64,000 nt of DNA from Dermanyssus gallinae (taxonomy: Eukaryota; Arthropoda; Arachnida; Mesostigmata; Dermanyssidae), in assembly GCA_003439945.1 (NCBI GenBank), contig QVRM01004000.1, forward strand, positions 456,384-520,383, read 5' to 3'. The stretch's first letter is position 1. Each line of letters opens with the position of its first letter. The notes beneath the pieces were generated by a model. The model made no database searches, was not told where the DNA came from, and saw only the letters and a list, made by a program, of their open reading frames with translations. Below are positions 44,740 to 56,928 of the stretch, one piece after another. A program made the position numbers and the translations under genes.

Positions 44740-45115
44740 TTCGATTGATAATAATGGTACTGGTATCCGGGGAGGGGAAGTATTGACAACAGCGGCGTCG
44801 ATAATGAGAGTAGAGATGAAGACTGGTGATGGTGAGATGACACTAGGTGATTTGAAGAGAGAGCCAAACGTTGATGCTGCTGATGATGAGTATTGATACG
44901 ACCGGTACTGTACTACAGTGATGATAATGACGGATGGGGTGGTTCCAATGAAACTGACGGTAGAAGTGGGGATGCTAGGAGAGACGAAGTTGGCAACTAT
45001 GATGATGGTGTGATGATGTTGAAGACGAGAGACCGTGATAAAGGCGGAGGTAGTGGCAGGTGATGAAGATGATTCCGGTGGAGGTGAGTGATGATGATGA
45101 CTGTTTTAAGAAGAC
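44740..45115. repeat. Degenerate GAT/GGT-rich simple sequence
   Basis: Imperfect TGATGATG and GGTGATG triplets over about 370 bp next to the 5' end of LINE B. No coding motif. Confidence 0.7.
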
Positions 45116-45371
45116 ACTGCTTCTAAATAATTAGTCCCGCTGCAGACTATAACTTTTCACGACAATCGAGTCTTAAAGACTAACAGATGTTATGCTCACT
45201 GACGCTTATGGATTTCCACGCAAAATGCTAAATTTAGCTGTACTTTCCAAGAGCCACACACGAACACGTCCGCACCGTTTGAGAACAGCTGTTCTATATA
45301 ACTCCTATATATATCGAAAAGTTCTAATAAATATTTATAAAAAGTAAAATTTATTTCATCTTTAAAAAAAC

Positions 45372-45372
<1 letters not shown>
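45116..45372. other. No gene recognised
   Basis: AT-rich spacer. Confidence 0.5.
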
Positions 45373-45420
<48 letters not shown>

Positions 45421-45430
45421 GTGTGTGTGT
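45373..45430. repeat. (TA)n then (GT)n repeat
   Basis: TA run to 45416, then ACATGTGTGTGTGTTT. Confidence 0.95.
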
Positions 45431-45675
45431 TTAACTCTATATATGGATATCTATATGTAGATCCGTCGGCGTGTTATATTGCAATAGGGCGTTCTTTTTA
45501 TTCATTTAAATGGCTCTGCTGCGGTTGGACGGCCGCCACGCTCCAGGAAACTTATTCGCTTACGACACGATCGTCCCGATCCCGTTGGTCTTGGATTTGT
45601 CACTACTGTGAGATTAAAGTGCACAGCACGACGAGGCTGTAGGTACTAGGCGACCCACTACTGCCAACTCTGAAA

Positions 45676-45745
45676 TGTGTTATATATATATTTTTTCAAT
45701 TTCAATTTGAGGTTTATTCACGGAACCGCAATTTCACAATGCTTA
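45676..45745 (-). repeat. Repeat X, copy 2, abutting (TA)n
   Basis: TATATATATATTTTTTCAATTTCAATTTGAGGTTTATTCACGGAACCGCAATTTCACAATG, in separate blocks, matches 26500-26560 in the same order. The (TA)n is again on the 3' side of the inferred minus-strand element. Confidence 0.6.
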
Positions 45746-46729
45746 AGTTCTCGTATATAAAAGTATTTAAAATGTGCATTAAACAAATGTGTGTAAAAAG
45801 TGTGCATGCAAACTGTGTAACAACACTCTTATCTATTTCATACTATAACATGTCTCACTCCATACGAAACTAGCAATTGAAGTTGCTAAACACTTCTCCC
45901 GTTCACAAAATTTCAACCTATTGACGGGAAACTAGTTTTGACTAGAGTATATATATGTATATATATATATACTACTAATGCTACTACTACTACTAGTACT
46001 ACTATACTAGTTAATTCTATGTTATGTAGCGAAGATAAAGAAAAAAGGACTCGCTGATCAAAGGCTAGACAGAGACCTTATCGATCTAAGTAAGTCTCTT
46101 TTACTCTGTAATACAGCTATACATATAGTCAGAAACCGCCGTACAAAATACGCGTGCTGCTATGTTTAAGCGAGCCTTCAATCTAATCAGTACGGTACAA
46201 CGACCAGCTAGCTACCTGAGCATTTGCTCAAACTATTTTCCAGTAGTCACAGTAGTTGAATGCACACCAATTTGCTATTTCAAAAACAACAAACCGAAAA
46301 CCAGAGCGGTGTAAACATAAATAGGCTGATCACGTTTGAAGATTAAAACATTGTCCGCGATTGAATTAAACGCGACACCAGTCACTTTGGAGCGCGCGTA
46401 CGTCTTACGAATTATATATATATAATAGGGATACATTTTGAACTAGAATTGTAGACGTACACTACCTAGTAGAGTGCCACTCTTATCATCGTATTTCACG
46501 CTGTACTTTTTCATGCTCTATATAAATAAATAAAAAATTGAGATACAAATCGCTCCATATTAAAAATTATTTCACCATTAGGACGTCAATATTGCAAATT
46601 AGCGTTGAAATACGTCTAGAATGTTGCATTGGAACCCGCGTGTGCTATTGTTTAAATTTGATTACGTAATAATAATAGCTGTATTAAAATAAAAAAAATT
46701 TGTTTTAAGGCAAATATATGTTTAAATTG
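45746..46729. other. No gene recognised
   Basis: Contains short (TA)n at 45947-45970 and an ACT-rich triplet repeat at 45971-46012. No coding motif. Confidence 0.5.

Positions 46730-46790
<61 letters not shown>
46730..46790. repeat. (TA)n microsatellite
   Basis: 61-bp uninterrupted TA run. Confidence 0.97.
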
Positions 46791-46791
<1 letters not shown>

Positions 46792-46861
46792 CGTCTGAAT
46801 CTACCCGCTAACCGTATAGGGTTGCTTGTAAAGGAAGAGGAGAATACAGTTAGCCCGGCCT

Positions 46862-47005
46862 ACAGTCGGGCTTTCTAGTGGTGAGGGTGTCGAAGTACTG
46901 GCGTGCAATTCCGAGCCTCTGGGGTAGCGGGGTACCGGTTTTAGTGGATTTGGCAATTCTCAGTCCTGACGCATTTCCAAGGCCTTCCAAGATAAATAAA
47001 AAGAT
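46862..47005 (+). mobile_element. R1-type LINE 3' tail, copy 4, plus
   Basis: Shares GTGTCGAAGTACTGGCGTGCAA, TTCCGAGCCTCTGGGG, CGGTTTTAGTGGATTTGGC, GCATTTCCAAGGCCTTCC and a terminal AAATAAAAAG tract with the 28.4-kb and 31.7-kb tails. It begins about 70 bp after the long TA array. Confidence 0.7.
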
Positions 47006-47980
47006 TTGGGTACTGTACTAACGGCACGGCCGTATACATACAGTATTCACCTCTCCATAGTGCACCCAATCGAGGGCCAAAGCTCTCGGATTCGTTAGAA
47101 TGCATTCCAGAGACAAATACTCGAAATTTGCTGCTCTGACGTGCTGCGTTATCTTTCTATTAACTGTGCTGCGATTGCTTCGACGGTCCCGCTTTTCTTT
47201 AACATCTAGCGCCACTAAAAGCCAACATACTGTCAACACTATGTTGCGCTATGCGCAAAATTTGATCAAGCCTTCAACCTGTGCCAATACAACCCGTTGT
47301 CTCACTCTTTATTACAAAGCTTCGCTTCTTTCTTTCCGTGTGGCCGCCGCTGACGGTCCCTCTTTCCGCATTTTCCTTTTTTCTTCTCTTGCCGCCGCAC
47401 CGTCCGACTTCGGCTTGACTTTCTTCATGATCATCGCCACTGTAGCTCAAAACCGCTTAAACACCATTGCGTCTTCTTCAACAGCGTGCCTCAAACTCTT
47501 CAAACTCTTTTTGCCGAATCCGTTTTTAATTTTCTCGACATCGGTTGCTACCTCTGACGTTGTTTCCTCAACATCCCCCAGTCTTAATTTCTCTCTCTCT
47601 TAGTTCATTAACTATTTAATTGCTGCCACAGTCACTGTACGGTCGTTTTTGTGGTCGGTTGCTTTTTACTTAGTTTCGCCGAGCATTATGACCAGTTTTT
47701 GCTGTATCATTACTGCGCGTGTCTCCTTCGTCTCACCTTAGGCCTCGCCTTCTTCGATTTTATTTAGCATCTGCTGGACATTCGTAATAATGTTTTGCCA
47801 GCAATCCTGCGTGGCTTAAGCCGTATTGCACCAGGTCTTGGCGCTCTGCTTCGCCAGGTTCATCTCCGCTATCAGCCGCGGTTTCATCTCACAGGCTGCG
47901 CAGCCTGTAGGTGAGGGACTGCGCTCAGTCACCTTTCTTTTCTCTAACACTTATTGACAATTACATATCAACCGTTAAAT
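47006..47980 (-). other. Unassigned minus-strand Lys/Glu-rich reading stretch
   Basis: On the minus strand parts of 47590-47340 read GFGKKSLKSLRHAVEEDAM and MKKVKPKSDGAAAREEKRKM, with charged, coding-like composition. They are interrupted by stops and show no known domain. The plus frame 47100-47603 is probably its shadow. It could be a LINE ORF1 relic or a lost exon. Confidence 0.2.
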
Positions 47981-50943
47981 GGCCACCACCTGAAACATTA
48001 TTCGTTCAATCCGTTGGGCGTCGTTGACACCCTCCCCAACCGGCGACGATCCAGCACCACCATACTTGCCATACTTAAACTTTATCAAGCAATAGTACAC
48101 CTGAACATGCACGCTTACACGCATCTGCACGTCCGGCCACACTCCTCGACAAAACGCCGTTACTACACTATAGGCTCTACTTGAAACAAACACACCACGT
48201 AACTGCGGTACAAATCTTTAGTTTGGTGCTTTTTGTGGAAAACTTCCAAACTATCGACACTTAGCAGCGTATATTAGGACGCTGCACCACTTCTACATAT
48301 GTATATCGGCACAACACCCAGCGAGTACGCTTCCTTTTTACAATCGACTTAAAACCACTCTAAGATCCGGGAAACCAATTTCAATAGGTCCGCGGCGTTC
48401 CACGCACAGATGGCAACACTCATGCATACTTAACTCGTTCTAATCGCTATTATATTGGTGTGATATCCATGTGTTTGACTGAAAATAGAATTCTTGAAAG
48501 CTGGCTCGCAGATTTCATGAAATCTTACCCCCAGCATAAACGTATGCTTATATTAAACAGCATCAGCAGCAGATAATGTTCCACACTTTTCTTCTAGTAA
48601 TCTACGAATAGAATCTACTGAATTTACGATACGCCCCTACATCTTTCTCAGCAACAACGGCGTAATAGTGCCTTTGCAATAGTATTAGCTGCGAGTTTAA
48701 ACTCCAGGAGGTTAGAATCTCTAATCAAGTAGGCTCAGATGAGAGGCTGTTGTCGCCTTATGTTTCAGCGATAAACTCAGCGGTGATATTGATCAATCGT
48801 CATGCTTTTCGGTTCAAAAAAGCAGCAACAATGATATTATAAACTATCGAATCTCTAAGCGTGTAGGGTCTTGGTGATCATGACACTAACTAACGAGTTG
48901 TTCTATCTTCACATAGCTTCTTAAATACTTTGCTCTTAACTTAAAATATGTGTATGCTTTTCGTATTTTTTTTCGAAGTATTGTCAATTTGTCTTTTTTC
49001 ATAACACATACGTCGAACTATTAGCATAATACTTAAGGCTGGCCTCTAGAGACTTCCGGCACTCTGCGCGGAGAGTGTAATAGTGAACCACAAGTGTCGG
49101 TGGTAGTTAAATTATTTGATTTTGAGTTTTAGATATTCCAGAGTTCAAAATGATGAAATGATATAATAATGATAATTATTCCCTTGAAATGCTGTCTCAG
49201 AGCCGTTCATCAGTTGAGCTATTCGATTGCAGCTCTATAGATTGCCATAAAGCTATGCCTTTTTCCGTTGAGCACGATGGTGTTTTCACTTGTACTGCAT
49301 CTCAACAAGAAAACTCGAACTTGACAGAAAAATATATTTTTTTATAATAGAAGGAGGGGGGCGGAAACGCCTTATTTAGGAGTAAGAATGAAATGTATAA
49401 AAGTAGCTATTCTGCCTTGTTTCTCCTACATAGTAGTGCAACATCTACGTTTGCGGGAGAACCAGTCAAGGAACCGATCATACCGGCGCGTTCGACGGAA
49501 AATTCTGCATGATAAAAGACACTTTGCTAACTTGCGTAGCGAAAGACGAATTGTCAGATTAAGTGAAGTCATAAAATGTCTATATGTTAATAGATGCGTG
49601 TGTGGCAAAAATGGGTGGCTGTTTTTCGCAGACTGCATATACGTTTAAAGCTTTATTGAATTTTGTTGATTTATTGTTTGCACACTGTTGATTTGTACTT
49701 ACACTCGTACATGTGTATATTTTAAACAAAAGTGACAGATTGCCAATTTGTTATGCACGCCAAGAAAACCTGTGAAGTATATACACATATATATCTATAT
49801 ATACATATATATATACACATTTGCTGGGAGAGGCTAGATTCTAGTGCCGAGTGTCGCAGCTGAAGCGCTTCACAGAACGTCAAGGCTTAGGACGAGTGCA
49901 ACCTTTGCTTATTCACGTTATTAGGTGCATAAAAAACAAGACCATGGCATCTCCCATTCTGCAGGCTATCGCGGTCATCGCAGATCATCTCCACCAAGCC
50001 GTCTCTCGGAAACTAGAACGGTTGACTAAAATAACTAAGCTAACCGACTGACAAAACTTGGTACCACGAGGAGCGATATAGGTCGATCTTGGACTTAAGA
50101 CTACTTCGATTAAAAACATTTTGAATAACAAATCGTCTAGCAGACGAGGTAGCTAAGCATCATGTAATAATACACCTACTCATAGCCGTACTACAGGACA
50201 TACTTTGCATGTTAACATTCCATCACTAACTCACTACTAGTTTTACTAGCGATAGATACATCGGTTTTCATACCACAGTTCGCATTGGTTTGACTTTCAC
50301 ACGTCGTCCAAAGATGTGTATGTCGTCCTAAGCAAAGGACAGGCTAAGCGGGTGTTTATCAAAAATGTGTTTCGTTTTTTAGTGCTTTTATTATTTCGCA
50401 TGCCATCTAGGAACTCACGGTGTGTTGATCGGCTATTTCTGTTAGGCCACCTAACACGAACGGGATGAGAAGTGTGTCTATACTTTGGCTGACCAAGTTG
50501 CCAAATATCTCATTGTTATTTTGCGTCGACACCCATTCGCCCTATTTTTTTTTGCATAGAATAGGCGTATCCATAAATGATGTTTTGCTCAGAAAGGTCG
50601 CAAAGGTAGAGCAGTCGTCAGACTTGCGAGCATGTTGTTCCACTTCCTACTCATTAACTGCTTGCTGTAGTAAGCCGTGATGGCATTTCACATACGATGG
50701 CGAAATGCTCCGCTCGTCTCCGTTGGGTTACGCAGGTTAGCATTGCCAATAATGCAACCAAACGAATAATCACGTAGCGAATTATCAGGAGTAATCTACC
50801 TAACGATATAGGACATTGTTACGACGCAGAACTGAGTTCACTATGGCTGCGGCAAAGCGGCGGGTTCTACGTTGCCCGGAAATGGCACACGGTTGTCTGG
50901 GAAGCTATATAACGTTATTAGAGTTGCAAAGTTATCCTATTCT
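47981..50943. other. No gene recognised
   Basis: AT-rich with several short frames (for example 49388-49648 and 49851-50051) that carry no recognised motif. TA/CATA-rich sequence at 49785-49820. Confidence 0.45.
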
Positions 50944-50971
50944 TATATATATATATATATATATATATACT

Positions 50972-51025
<54 letters not shown>

Positions 51026-51026
51026 G
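50944..51026. repeat. (TA)n array with interruptions
   Basis: TA with TACTTATGTATATATACAT in the middle. Confidence 0.96.
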
Positions 51027-51424
51027 TCGCTCCGAGCAGGTCTATTTTTAACCTTGTAGATAACGGTTTGACGGAATGATCGTCTGTTCGCTCTGAATGC
51101 GTTGCACCCACTAATGTTGAATGCAATCTTTTTTCGAGGCGGGTTTTCTGTCGGAATCGACGCTATACCGGCCACCTTTGCACGAAATGTCTCATATGAT
51201 CAGGTGCTTCGTCTCGCTGAAAAGTCTACGACTGCCTTATTAGATGCAACACGCATATAAATGTTAGACGTGCACAGGCCGTGTGGGCCGGAAATTTGGT
51301 TTCTCCAACCGTGGGACATCTTCTGGATCGGGGGCATTGTCAACTACAGGGTGACGTCGACGGATGCGTGAAAGGAGACGACAACTGTAGTGACTCAATT
51401 TTTCAAGACGAATCTAGAAGGGCC

Positions 51425-51505
51425 AGGGGAGAGATTCTGGCGCGTGAGGGGGGGTTTAGTGAATGTGTGGATTAGGCATTGCCAGAACCTTCCAGAGCAA
51501 AACAA
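51425..51505 (+). mobile_element. R1-type LINE 3' tail, copy 5, short
   Basis: GAGGGGGGGTTTAGTGAATGTGTGG, then GCATTGCCAGAACCTTCCAGAGCAAAACAA resembles the last 80 bp of the other tails. The CCGAGCC block upstream is not clear. Confidence 0.45.
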
Positions 51506-53300
51506 CGTGGGCAAGGGCAGCGGTTGTTTCTGCGATTAACGCTTACGTTCACGGTAAATCTTCTATTAAAAAAATAATCCCGGATGGCTTGCTGATTCAA
51601 TGTGGAGAAAATTAAGCAGCAAAGAGCACCGATTCCCTTAAACTTATTTTTCTTCGACAGATGCTACCTGCCTTTTATGACATAAAACTGGTATCTGAGA
51701 CTTTGCGCACAATCCGACCACTCAGCTAGGTGAAACTTAGTTCTCAAGAAACCTATTGATTCGTATCTTACAATATGAGAATTGTAAGAGGTAAAATGTA
51801 GTTTTGCACCAATTCAATGAATTTAGAAGTTTCTACAGAAAGTACTCACGCTGTCTCCTTCCTGCTATGTAAGAACCTAGTTTGATGTGTCCAGTATGCG
51901 CACGCAGCCGCAATGCAATACACTGGGCCTGTCGGGGAACTAAATTAGTTTATAGTTTCATTTGGGGTCCATCCAGCTCCATATATAATACATTCCCAGG
52001 TGTTTCAACTTAGGCGTCTACATAATCCGCCTGGAATTTACTCGCAATTCTTAGTCTGTTTACCGTTTTTGTGAAACGCGAGCGCAGCGCTTGATTCGTG
52101 GTTCTCAGGTTTTTTCTCGTTTTTTTTTAGTTTGACTCGTGTCGGTGTCCTGAGCATTTGTGTTGATTTACATCTGCGGATATCATGTCTGTGCGATTTT
52201 TTCTCAGTTCTAAGGTTATAACTGAATCTGCAGATCCCCCAAATCTACTCCGCAAAAGGTGGCATTACTGGCGACAACCACTGTTGTTGGTAATTCTTGT
52301 ACGGAACTATGGAACACGTGCTGCTTCCCAGCTCAGTCATTCAAATGAAAACACTCGTTCATTGTGATGGCAGACAAACCCAATAGCTGTAATCGGGGCT
52401 TGACGACAGCTCGGCGGCTCTCTACTAGAAAAGGTATCCCGACGGTAGTCCGCCACATAAACGATGCACAACTCTATCCGTATAAATAGAAAGAAATAAT
52501 TAATAATGTGCTACGCTTTTTGCGCCAGTCACGCTGGTAGAGCACGTTTGAAATGTTTGTGCTTTGCTTGACACAGTTTCCGGAAATGTACCGACCTTTC
52601 CGTTTGTATGCTCGAAAACGGCATAATTATAACTACATCACTGGATAGAGGCGGCAAATATAAGGATCAGACAGTCTGAAAATCAAAAAGGTTTCGGAAC
52701 CACATCGCATTCGAAACGAACACATCAGGCAAAGACTACATATTTTGTGCCAGTTCTGATCTGTCTTCGCACGAAGTGCTTAGACGGCGGGGAAACACTA
52801 CCGGCAGTGTGCAGTAACAACTGCATGCATGCGGTGATTCCTCGCCGAAAAGAGAATGCAAAGTAGCCTTCATCATGGATAAGTATTGGACCTCTTTCTA
52901 GTTAGGCAGTGATCGAAATCTTGCTGTACGTGCAACGTTTCTTACTCGTGCAGTGACACAGCCTCCGAATGGGGCAAATACACTTTGCGCATGTTTCTTA
53001 AGGACCTTGGCTAGTGATGTTAGTATTTAAGCGCAACCCATTGTTTATAAACATTTCCAAAGTGCCAGTACAATAAAGCGTGATACGCATCGATTCTATT
53101 TGACGTAAAATGACTCGTTTAACTTTATCTCGTAGATATAATATTTGAGACCTTCTGCAAGAAAGGCTCCTCTACACATGGACTATCCAGTCCCGTGTTT
53201 TATAACAGTCCTGTGTAACGGTCCCTAACATGCTGCAGGAGTACATGACGGAGCTTCATACCTGGCTCCCTGCGATGGGGGACTGCGTAGAATGACGCGC
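51506..53300. other. No gene recognised
   Basis: No motif. The frame 52185-52367 is unassigned. Confidence 0.45.
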
Positions 53301-53530
53301 GGTAGCTAAGGGGAGAATTACCCCGAGGTCGACTCTTGTGTCTACGGCGGCGATTGCGTTTTTACCGTTCAGACGAACGAGGCACTGGCGTATCGGATTG
53401 GAAGCAGATAGAGGGCCGCCTCTCTCTGGTCGCTACCAAAGCCGAGTCTAGTCTCTTGACGGGCTCTCCGCCTCCGGCGGAATGACCAACATCGTTAACG
53501 TAGTGCACATGGCCAAACGCCTCGGGGGAT
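53220..53530 (-). pseudogene. Possible retropepsin-like fragment, very tentative
   Basis: On the minus strand 53375-53310 reads LVRLNGKNAIAAVDTRVDLGVI, similar in outline to the ING-x-ALVDTGA-x-x-(S/T)-VI flap and active-site motif of retroelement aspartic proteases, with Arg in place of the Gly of DTG. The surrounding minus sequence is charged and partly open in another frame (HVHYVNDVGHSAGGG). No RT or integrase motif accompanies it. Confidence 0.2.
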
Positions 53531-53858
53531 TCTATTCAAGCGGACTCTTGAAAAGAAACGCGAACCTGATCAGATTTGGGGCGGGCACGACGTTGGCAAT
53601 ATGAACATAGACTTCCCACCTAATACAGGGGGGAGGTGTATATTTATGAAGGCGTGACACATTTTCAAGGATATGCTCCAATCAATAACGACAGCAAACA
53701 GTCTACGCATTGGGTGTTCTCCCGTGTTCTTGGGGGAAAACTCCGCAAGGAGCACGTTCGAGCAGTGCTTGAAAAGTTGATCAATTGCCGGCACGGTATA
53801 ATGGGGTACAAGTAACGGAGAGCATTTTAATTAATAAAAAGAATTTCGTTTGTGCATC
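53531..53858. other. No gene recognised
   Basis: Minus frame 53570-53794 shows no motif. Confidence 0.4.
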
Positions 53859-53903
<45 letters not shown>

Positions 53904-53934
53904 ATATAGTTATATATATATATATATATATATA
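53859..53934. repeat. (CT)n then (TA)n compound repeat
   Basis: CT run 53859-53880, then two TA runs split by ATATAGTT. Confidence 0.96.
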
Positions 53935-54590
53935 AGATAGTTATAGTCGGGGACGATTTAAGAAACTTTTCCGCACAAGGAGTGTAAAAATAATTCACCT
54001 ATTATACTCAGTCAGGTGACGCTTCCAGGTCCGTGATTAGTACACAAGCATAAGAAAGCAAACGATATATAGAAGCGAATGTAGTCGTTGGAGCTTGCTA
54101 TGGTTACGCAACTACGGGAAATTATGTTAAGGCTCAGAGGTCTTTATGATTTATACATAGGGATTGTATATACAGAGGACCCTTACGGCTGATCCCGATA
54201 CAGTTGTTAATGCGTGTTTACGTGAGTGAATAAAACATGATAAAACCTGATACTGTATAACAATATTTATATGTATGTACTGTTTATCTAGCTTCCACCG
54301 GCTGCTCACGTTGTTTTGGGTAATTCGCCAGGCGGTGATGCATAGTAACGAGATTTGACTCCGCCGCTATCTTTGTTGTTGTTGTTGTTGTTGTCGTCCT
54401 TGCATGACTCCGTTACATATCTACTACCTATACATCAATCCATCTATATCCTACCACCTACTACTAAATTATCTATATGTATTTGATGTGTTAGTATTCA
54501 CCGGTGCTGGCTGGGGCGACCCGGGTCGGGATCTTTAAGTTTCTTCATTATAGGCCTATCGAGTACCCGCAGGTAAAGGTAATCTCGGTT
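53935..54590. other. Spacer with (GTT)n run
   Basis: GTT trinucleotide run at 54374-54396. No gene recognised. Confidence 0.5.
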
Positions 54591-54639
54591 GAAGGATCAG
54601 CCGAAGGTCGAAGAGGAAGCAGAGCTAGAGTGCGTCTCT

Positions 54640-54715
54640 CTGCGCGTGTGTCTGTGTGTGTGTGTGAGTGAGCGAGCGAGAGAGAGCGAGAGAGAGATAG
54701 AGAGAAAGGGAGAAA
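54640..54715. repeat. (TG)n then (GA)n compound repeat
   Basis: TGTGTGTGTGTGTGAGTGAGCGAGCGAGAGAGAG and on. The frames on both strands here are repeat shadows. Confidence 0.85.
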
Positions 54716-54996
54716 CATGGAGAGCTGGTTGGGGATTTGAGGATGTCTTTCTCTGTCTCAGTCTCACTTTCATCCCTCTGTTCCACTGTCAGGCTGTGGA
54801 TCAGTTCCACCGCCCGATTGCCTGGCTGCCAGGTTGCCTGCTTTCCTGCCTGTCCCGGCGGGTGGTAGGTACGTCTGTCGGTGGCCTCGGTTCTCGTCGG
54901 AGCCTGTCATCCACTCAGCCTGTTCTAATTAGGAGGGACTTGACAGCCTCGAGCGTTATGACGGCCGGCCGGCCGTACGTTCGTACGTCTGTGTGA

Positions 54997-55245
54997 GAGT
55001 GCATCGGTGAGGTCGTCGTCTATGCCTACGTCGATCGTTGCCTCAGGTCAAGCATCAGCAAGCCGACCCCGTTAGAGGGCACAACCGTGGGGCACGGCGG
55101 GCAACCGGGCAAGAAGGCACTCGTTCTGCCGTCGTTGCATAGCGGTGGCAGCGGTGGTGGTGGTGGTGGCGGCGGCGGCGGCGGCAGAAGCAGCAGCAGC
55201 AATGGCGCCGGTACAGCCAGTTCATCTAGTGATGAACGACGATGA
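54997..55245 (+). CDS. Candidate Gly/Ser-rich coding exon
   Basis: An 82-codon plus frame follows a TGA (54994-54996) and ends at TGA 55243-55245. It lacks a start Met near its beginning. After an AG at about 55046-55047 it reads SSISKPTPLEGTTVGHGG, a basic stretch, a run of about 11 Gly, then RSSSSNGAGTASSSSDERR. The GC-rich composition and low-complexity Gly/Ser style are common in animal regulatory proteins. The minus frame here is poly-Pro/Leu and is probably the shadow. No domain, and splice sites are unproven. It could belong to the same gene as the exon at 56681, but that is a guess. Confidence 0.25.
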   Translation, partial: ECIGEVVVYAYVDRCLRSSISKPTPLEGTTVGHGGQPGKKALVLPSLHSGGSGGGGGGGGGGGRSSSSNGAGTASSSSDERR

Positions 55246-55439
55246 ACTTTGCTCATCGTCAGATGGTCGAGGTTGGACGGATAACCGGAGACCTCTAGTT
55301 ACTTCGAGTTAATTCGTTCATCATCCAACTTACATCATTATGTAGCTTCATGACATCAGGCAGGACAGCCAGATTCGACTACGACATGACGCCAATGTTC
55401 TGTTGCTGGCATTGTGTTGTCCCTGTTTGTTATTGCCGT

Positions 55440-55580
55440 TTTTGTTGTTGCCTCTGCGTTGTTGTTGTTGCTGCTGCTGCTGTTGTTGTTGTTGTTGTTG
55501 TTGCTATACGATTCAAATGTGTTACGCTTAACCGTCCACTAACCAAGCGAATTAGTGTGGATGTTGTTGTTGTTGCTGTT
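55440..55580. repeat. (TTG)n/(GCT)n triplet repeats
   Basis: TTG runs at about 55440-55505 and 55563-55580. The Val/Ala-rich frame through them is not convincing as a gene. Confidence 0.85.
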
Positions 55581-55739
55581 TTTGTGCTGTTTCCTTTCTT
55601 GCCCTCAGGCCTTACGGAAGGCAGGCGAGAAGATTGTGCCCGAGTGAGGGGAATTCAGGGCAAAACTAAAGGAATGTCACGACCTAGTTTACCATTCAGT
55701 TTACATAAAGATGTAGACCCAAGGCTTGCATGTGACTGC

Positions 55740-55765
55740 TATATATATATATATATATATATAAA

Positions 55766-55797
<32 letters not shown>

Positions 55798-55828
55798 AAT
55801 ATATGTATATATATATATATATATATAC
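55740..55828. repeat. (TA)n array with two AAATATATG interruptions
   Basis: Three TA runs separated by the same AAATATATG unit, a higher-order repeat of roughly 35-45 bp. Confidence 0.95.
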
Positions 55829-56680
55829 AACCGCCGTGGCCGTTACGTTCTGCCCTCATGACGAGTGTTCAATGGTTCGGGACACTATCCAATGCACGCA
55901 GCACACTTCGTACAGTTCGTAAAGGAGCTGCCGTAGCGTAATCACACATACCGGGTCAGTGGTCAACGTCAATCGTCACCATCCTCTGCAGCAGATGTCT
56001 TCCAGATTTATTCATCTATACATGGCGGCACAGTACACGCTCGTACATATACGAAGACACATACATATATGCATACGCGCGCAAACTTACATACGCAAAT
56101 TTACGGCCGTGCCGATATTACGGAGCGACCACACACGTTCAGAGAAAAAGGGACGCTCAAGAAGTGCTGAAACAATGCTCAAGATTGGGCACATATGACC
56201 AACGCTCCAACTGAAGAAAAAACGCCGGGACAGGCGCACGCCGCATAATTTGCTTTTGGTGAAGCCTTTAAGCGCGTATGTAATTCTTCTAAAAGAGTTT
56301 AGCAAGCTAGACAGCGGGTATATATGCGGGTGTGTGTGTAGTGGGTCTTTAAAAATAGAAGATCGTCTTTTCGTCGAGAGCTCTCGACGTTCCTGGCAAA
56401 CATCCCCAAGCAGTTCTTGCGGACAAAGCCTTCATGTGAACTGTACAACGTAATCAGCCAGAGATAGTCATTTTTAGTTGCTATCCGCCAATTAGAAGCG
56501 GGAAGTTTGCTGCGATTAATCGTAACAAGAAGCAGCATCGTAATGATACGATCTTGGCTTGCGCTTATGCGCATTCATCTCTCTCTCCCTCTCGCTCTCT
56601 TTGGCGTGTGTTTATATGTATGTAAGTTTGTATGTATCCATTTATGTATGCACTTACATTTTCCTGATTGCCACTTGTAG
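55829..56680. other. No gene recognised; possible intron
   Basis: Short frames without motif. CT-rich sequence at 56578-56600. If the exon at 56681 is real this is upstream intron. Confidence 0.4.
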
Positions 56681-56813
56681 GCGCCAAGTGGTCAGCCCCA
56701 TCATCATCGTCAAGCACCGCTTCAACCACTGGTGGCCTCTACTGCTCCCTGTGGGCTCCAGTGCCGCTCGCGTGCCCGCTGAATTCGCCGCCATAATACG
56801 AGCACGACTATGA
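56681..56813 (+). CDS. Probable C-terminal coding exon of an unidentified host gene
   Basis: After TTTTCCTGATTGCCACTTGTAG, a good 3' splice site, the frame gives 43 residues to TGA at 56811-56813. It contains RQVVSPIIIVKHRFNHWWP, LLLPVGSS and ARVPAEFAAIIRARL. Third codon positions are almost all G or C (GTG GTC AGC CCC ATC ATC ATC GTC AAG CAC CGC TTC AAC), in contrast to the AT-rich surroundings, which is what a conserved coding exon looks like. The hydrophobic stretch PLLLPVG could be a membrane edge. I do not recognise the family. The upstream exons were not found, and a frame extending left of the AG (from 56559) crosses CT-repeat sequence and is not believed. Confidence 0.5.
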
Positions 56814-56926
56814 CATATGGAAGGTGGAGAAAAAAACATCCTCAACACGAAACGTAAATCTGGACACTAGTGGGAAGAAGAAGAAAAGAAGTGCTCGAAG
56901 AAACAACGGATTTTAGTTAAGGCACG

Positions 56927-56928
<2 letters not shown>
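56814..56928. other. Possible 3' UTR of the preceding exon
   Basis: Purine-rich short stretch up to the TA array. No AATAAA seen in it. Confidence 0.3.

Noticed and set aside
47100..47603. Plus-strand 167-codon frame as a gene
   Set aside because: Composition is the complement of a Lys/Glu-rich minus stretch; no signal peptide or domain that I could defend.
54589..54996. 135-codon frame
   Set aside because: Runs through TG/GA repeats and has no motif. Its opposite strand is open as well.
55350..55922. 190-codon frame with Val-rich and Ile-Tyr-rich parts
   Set aside because: Made of TTG repeats and a TA array; no domain.
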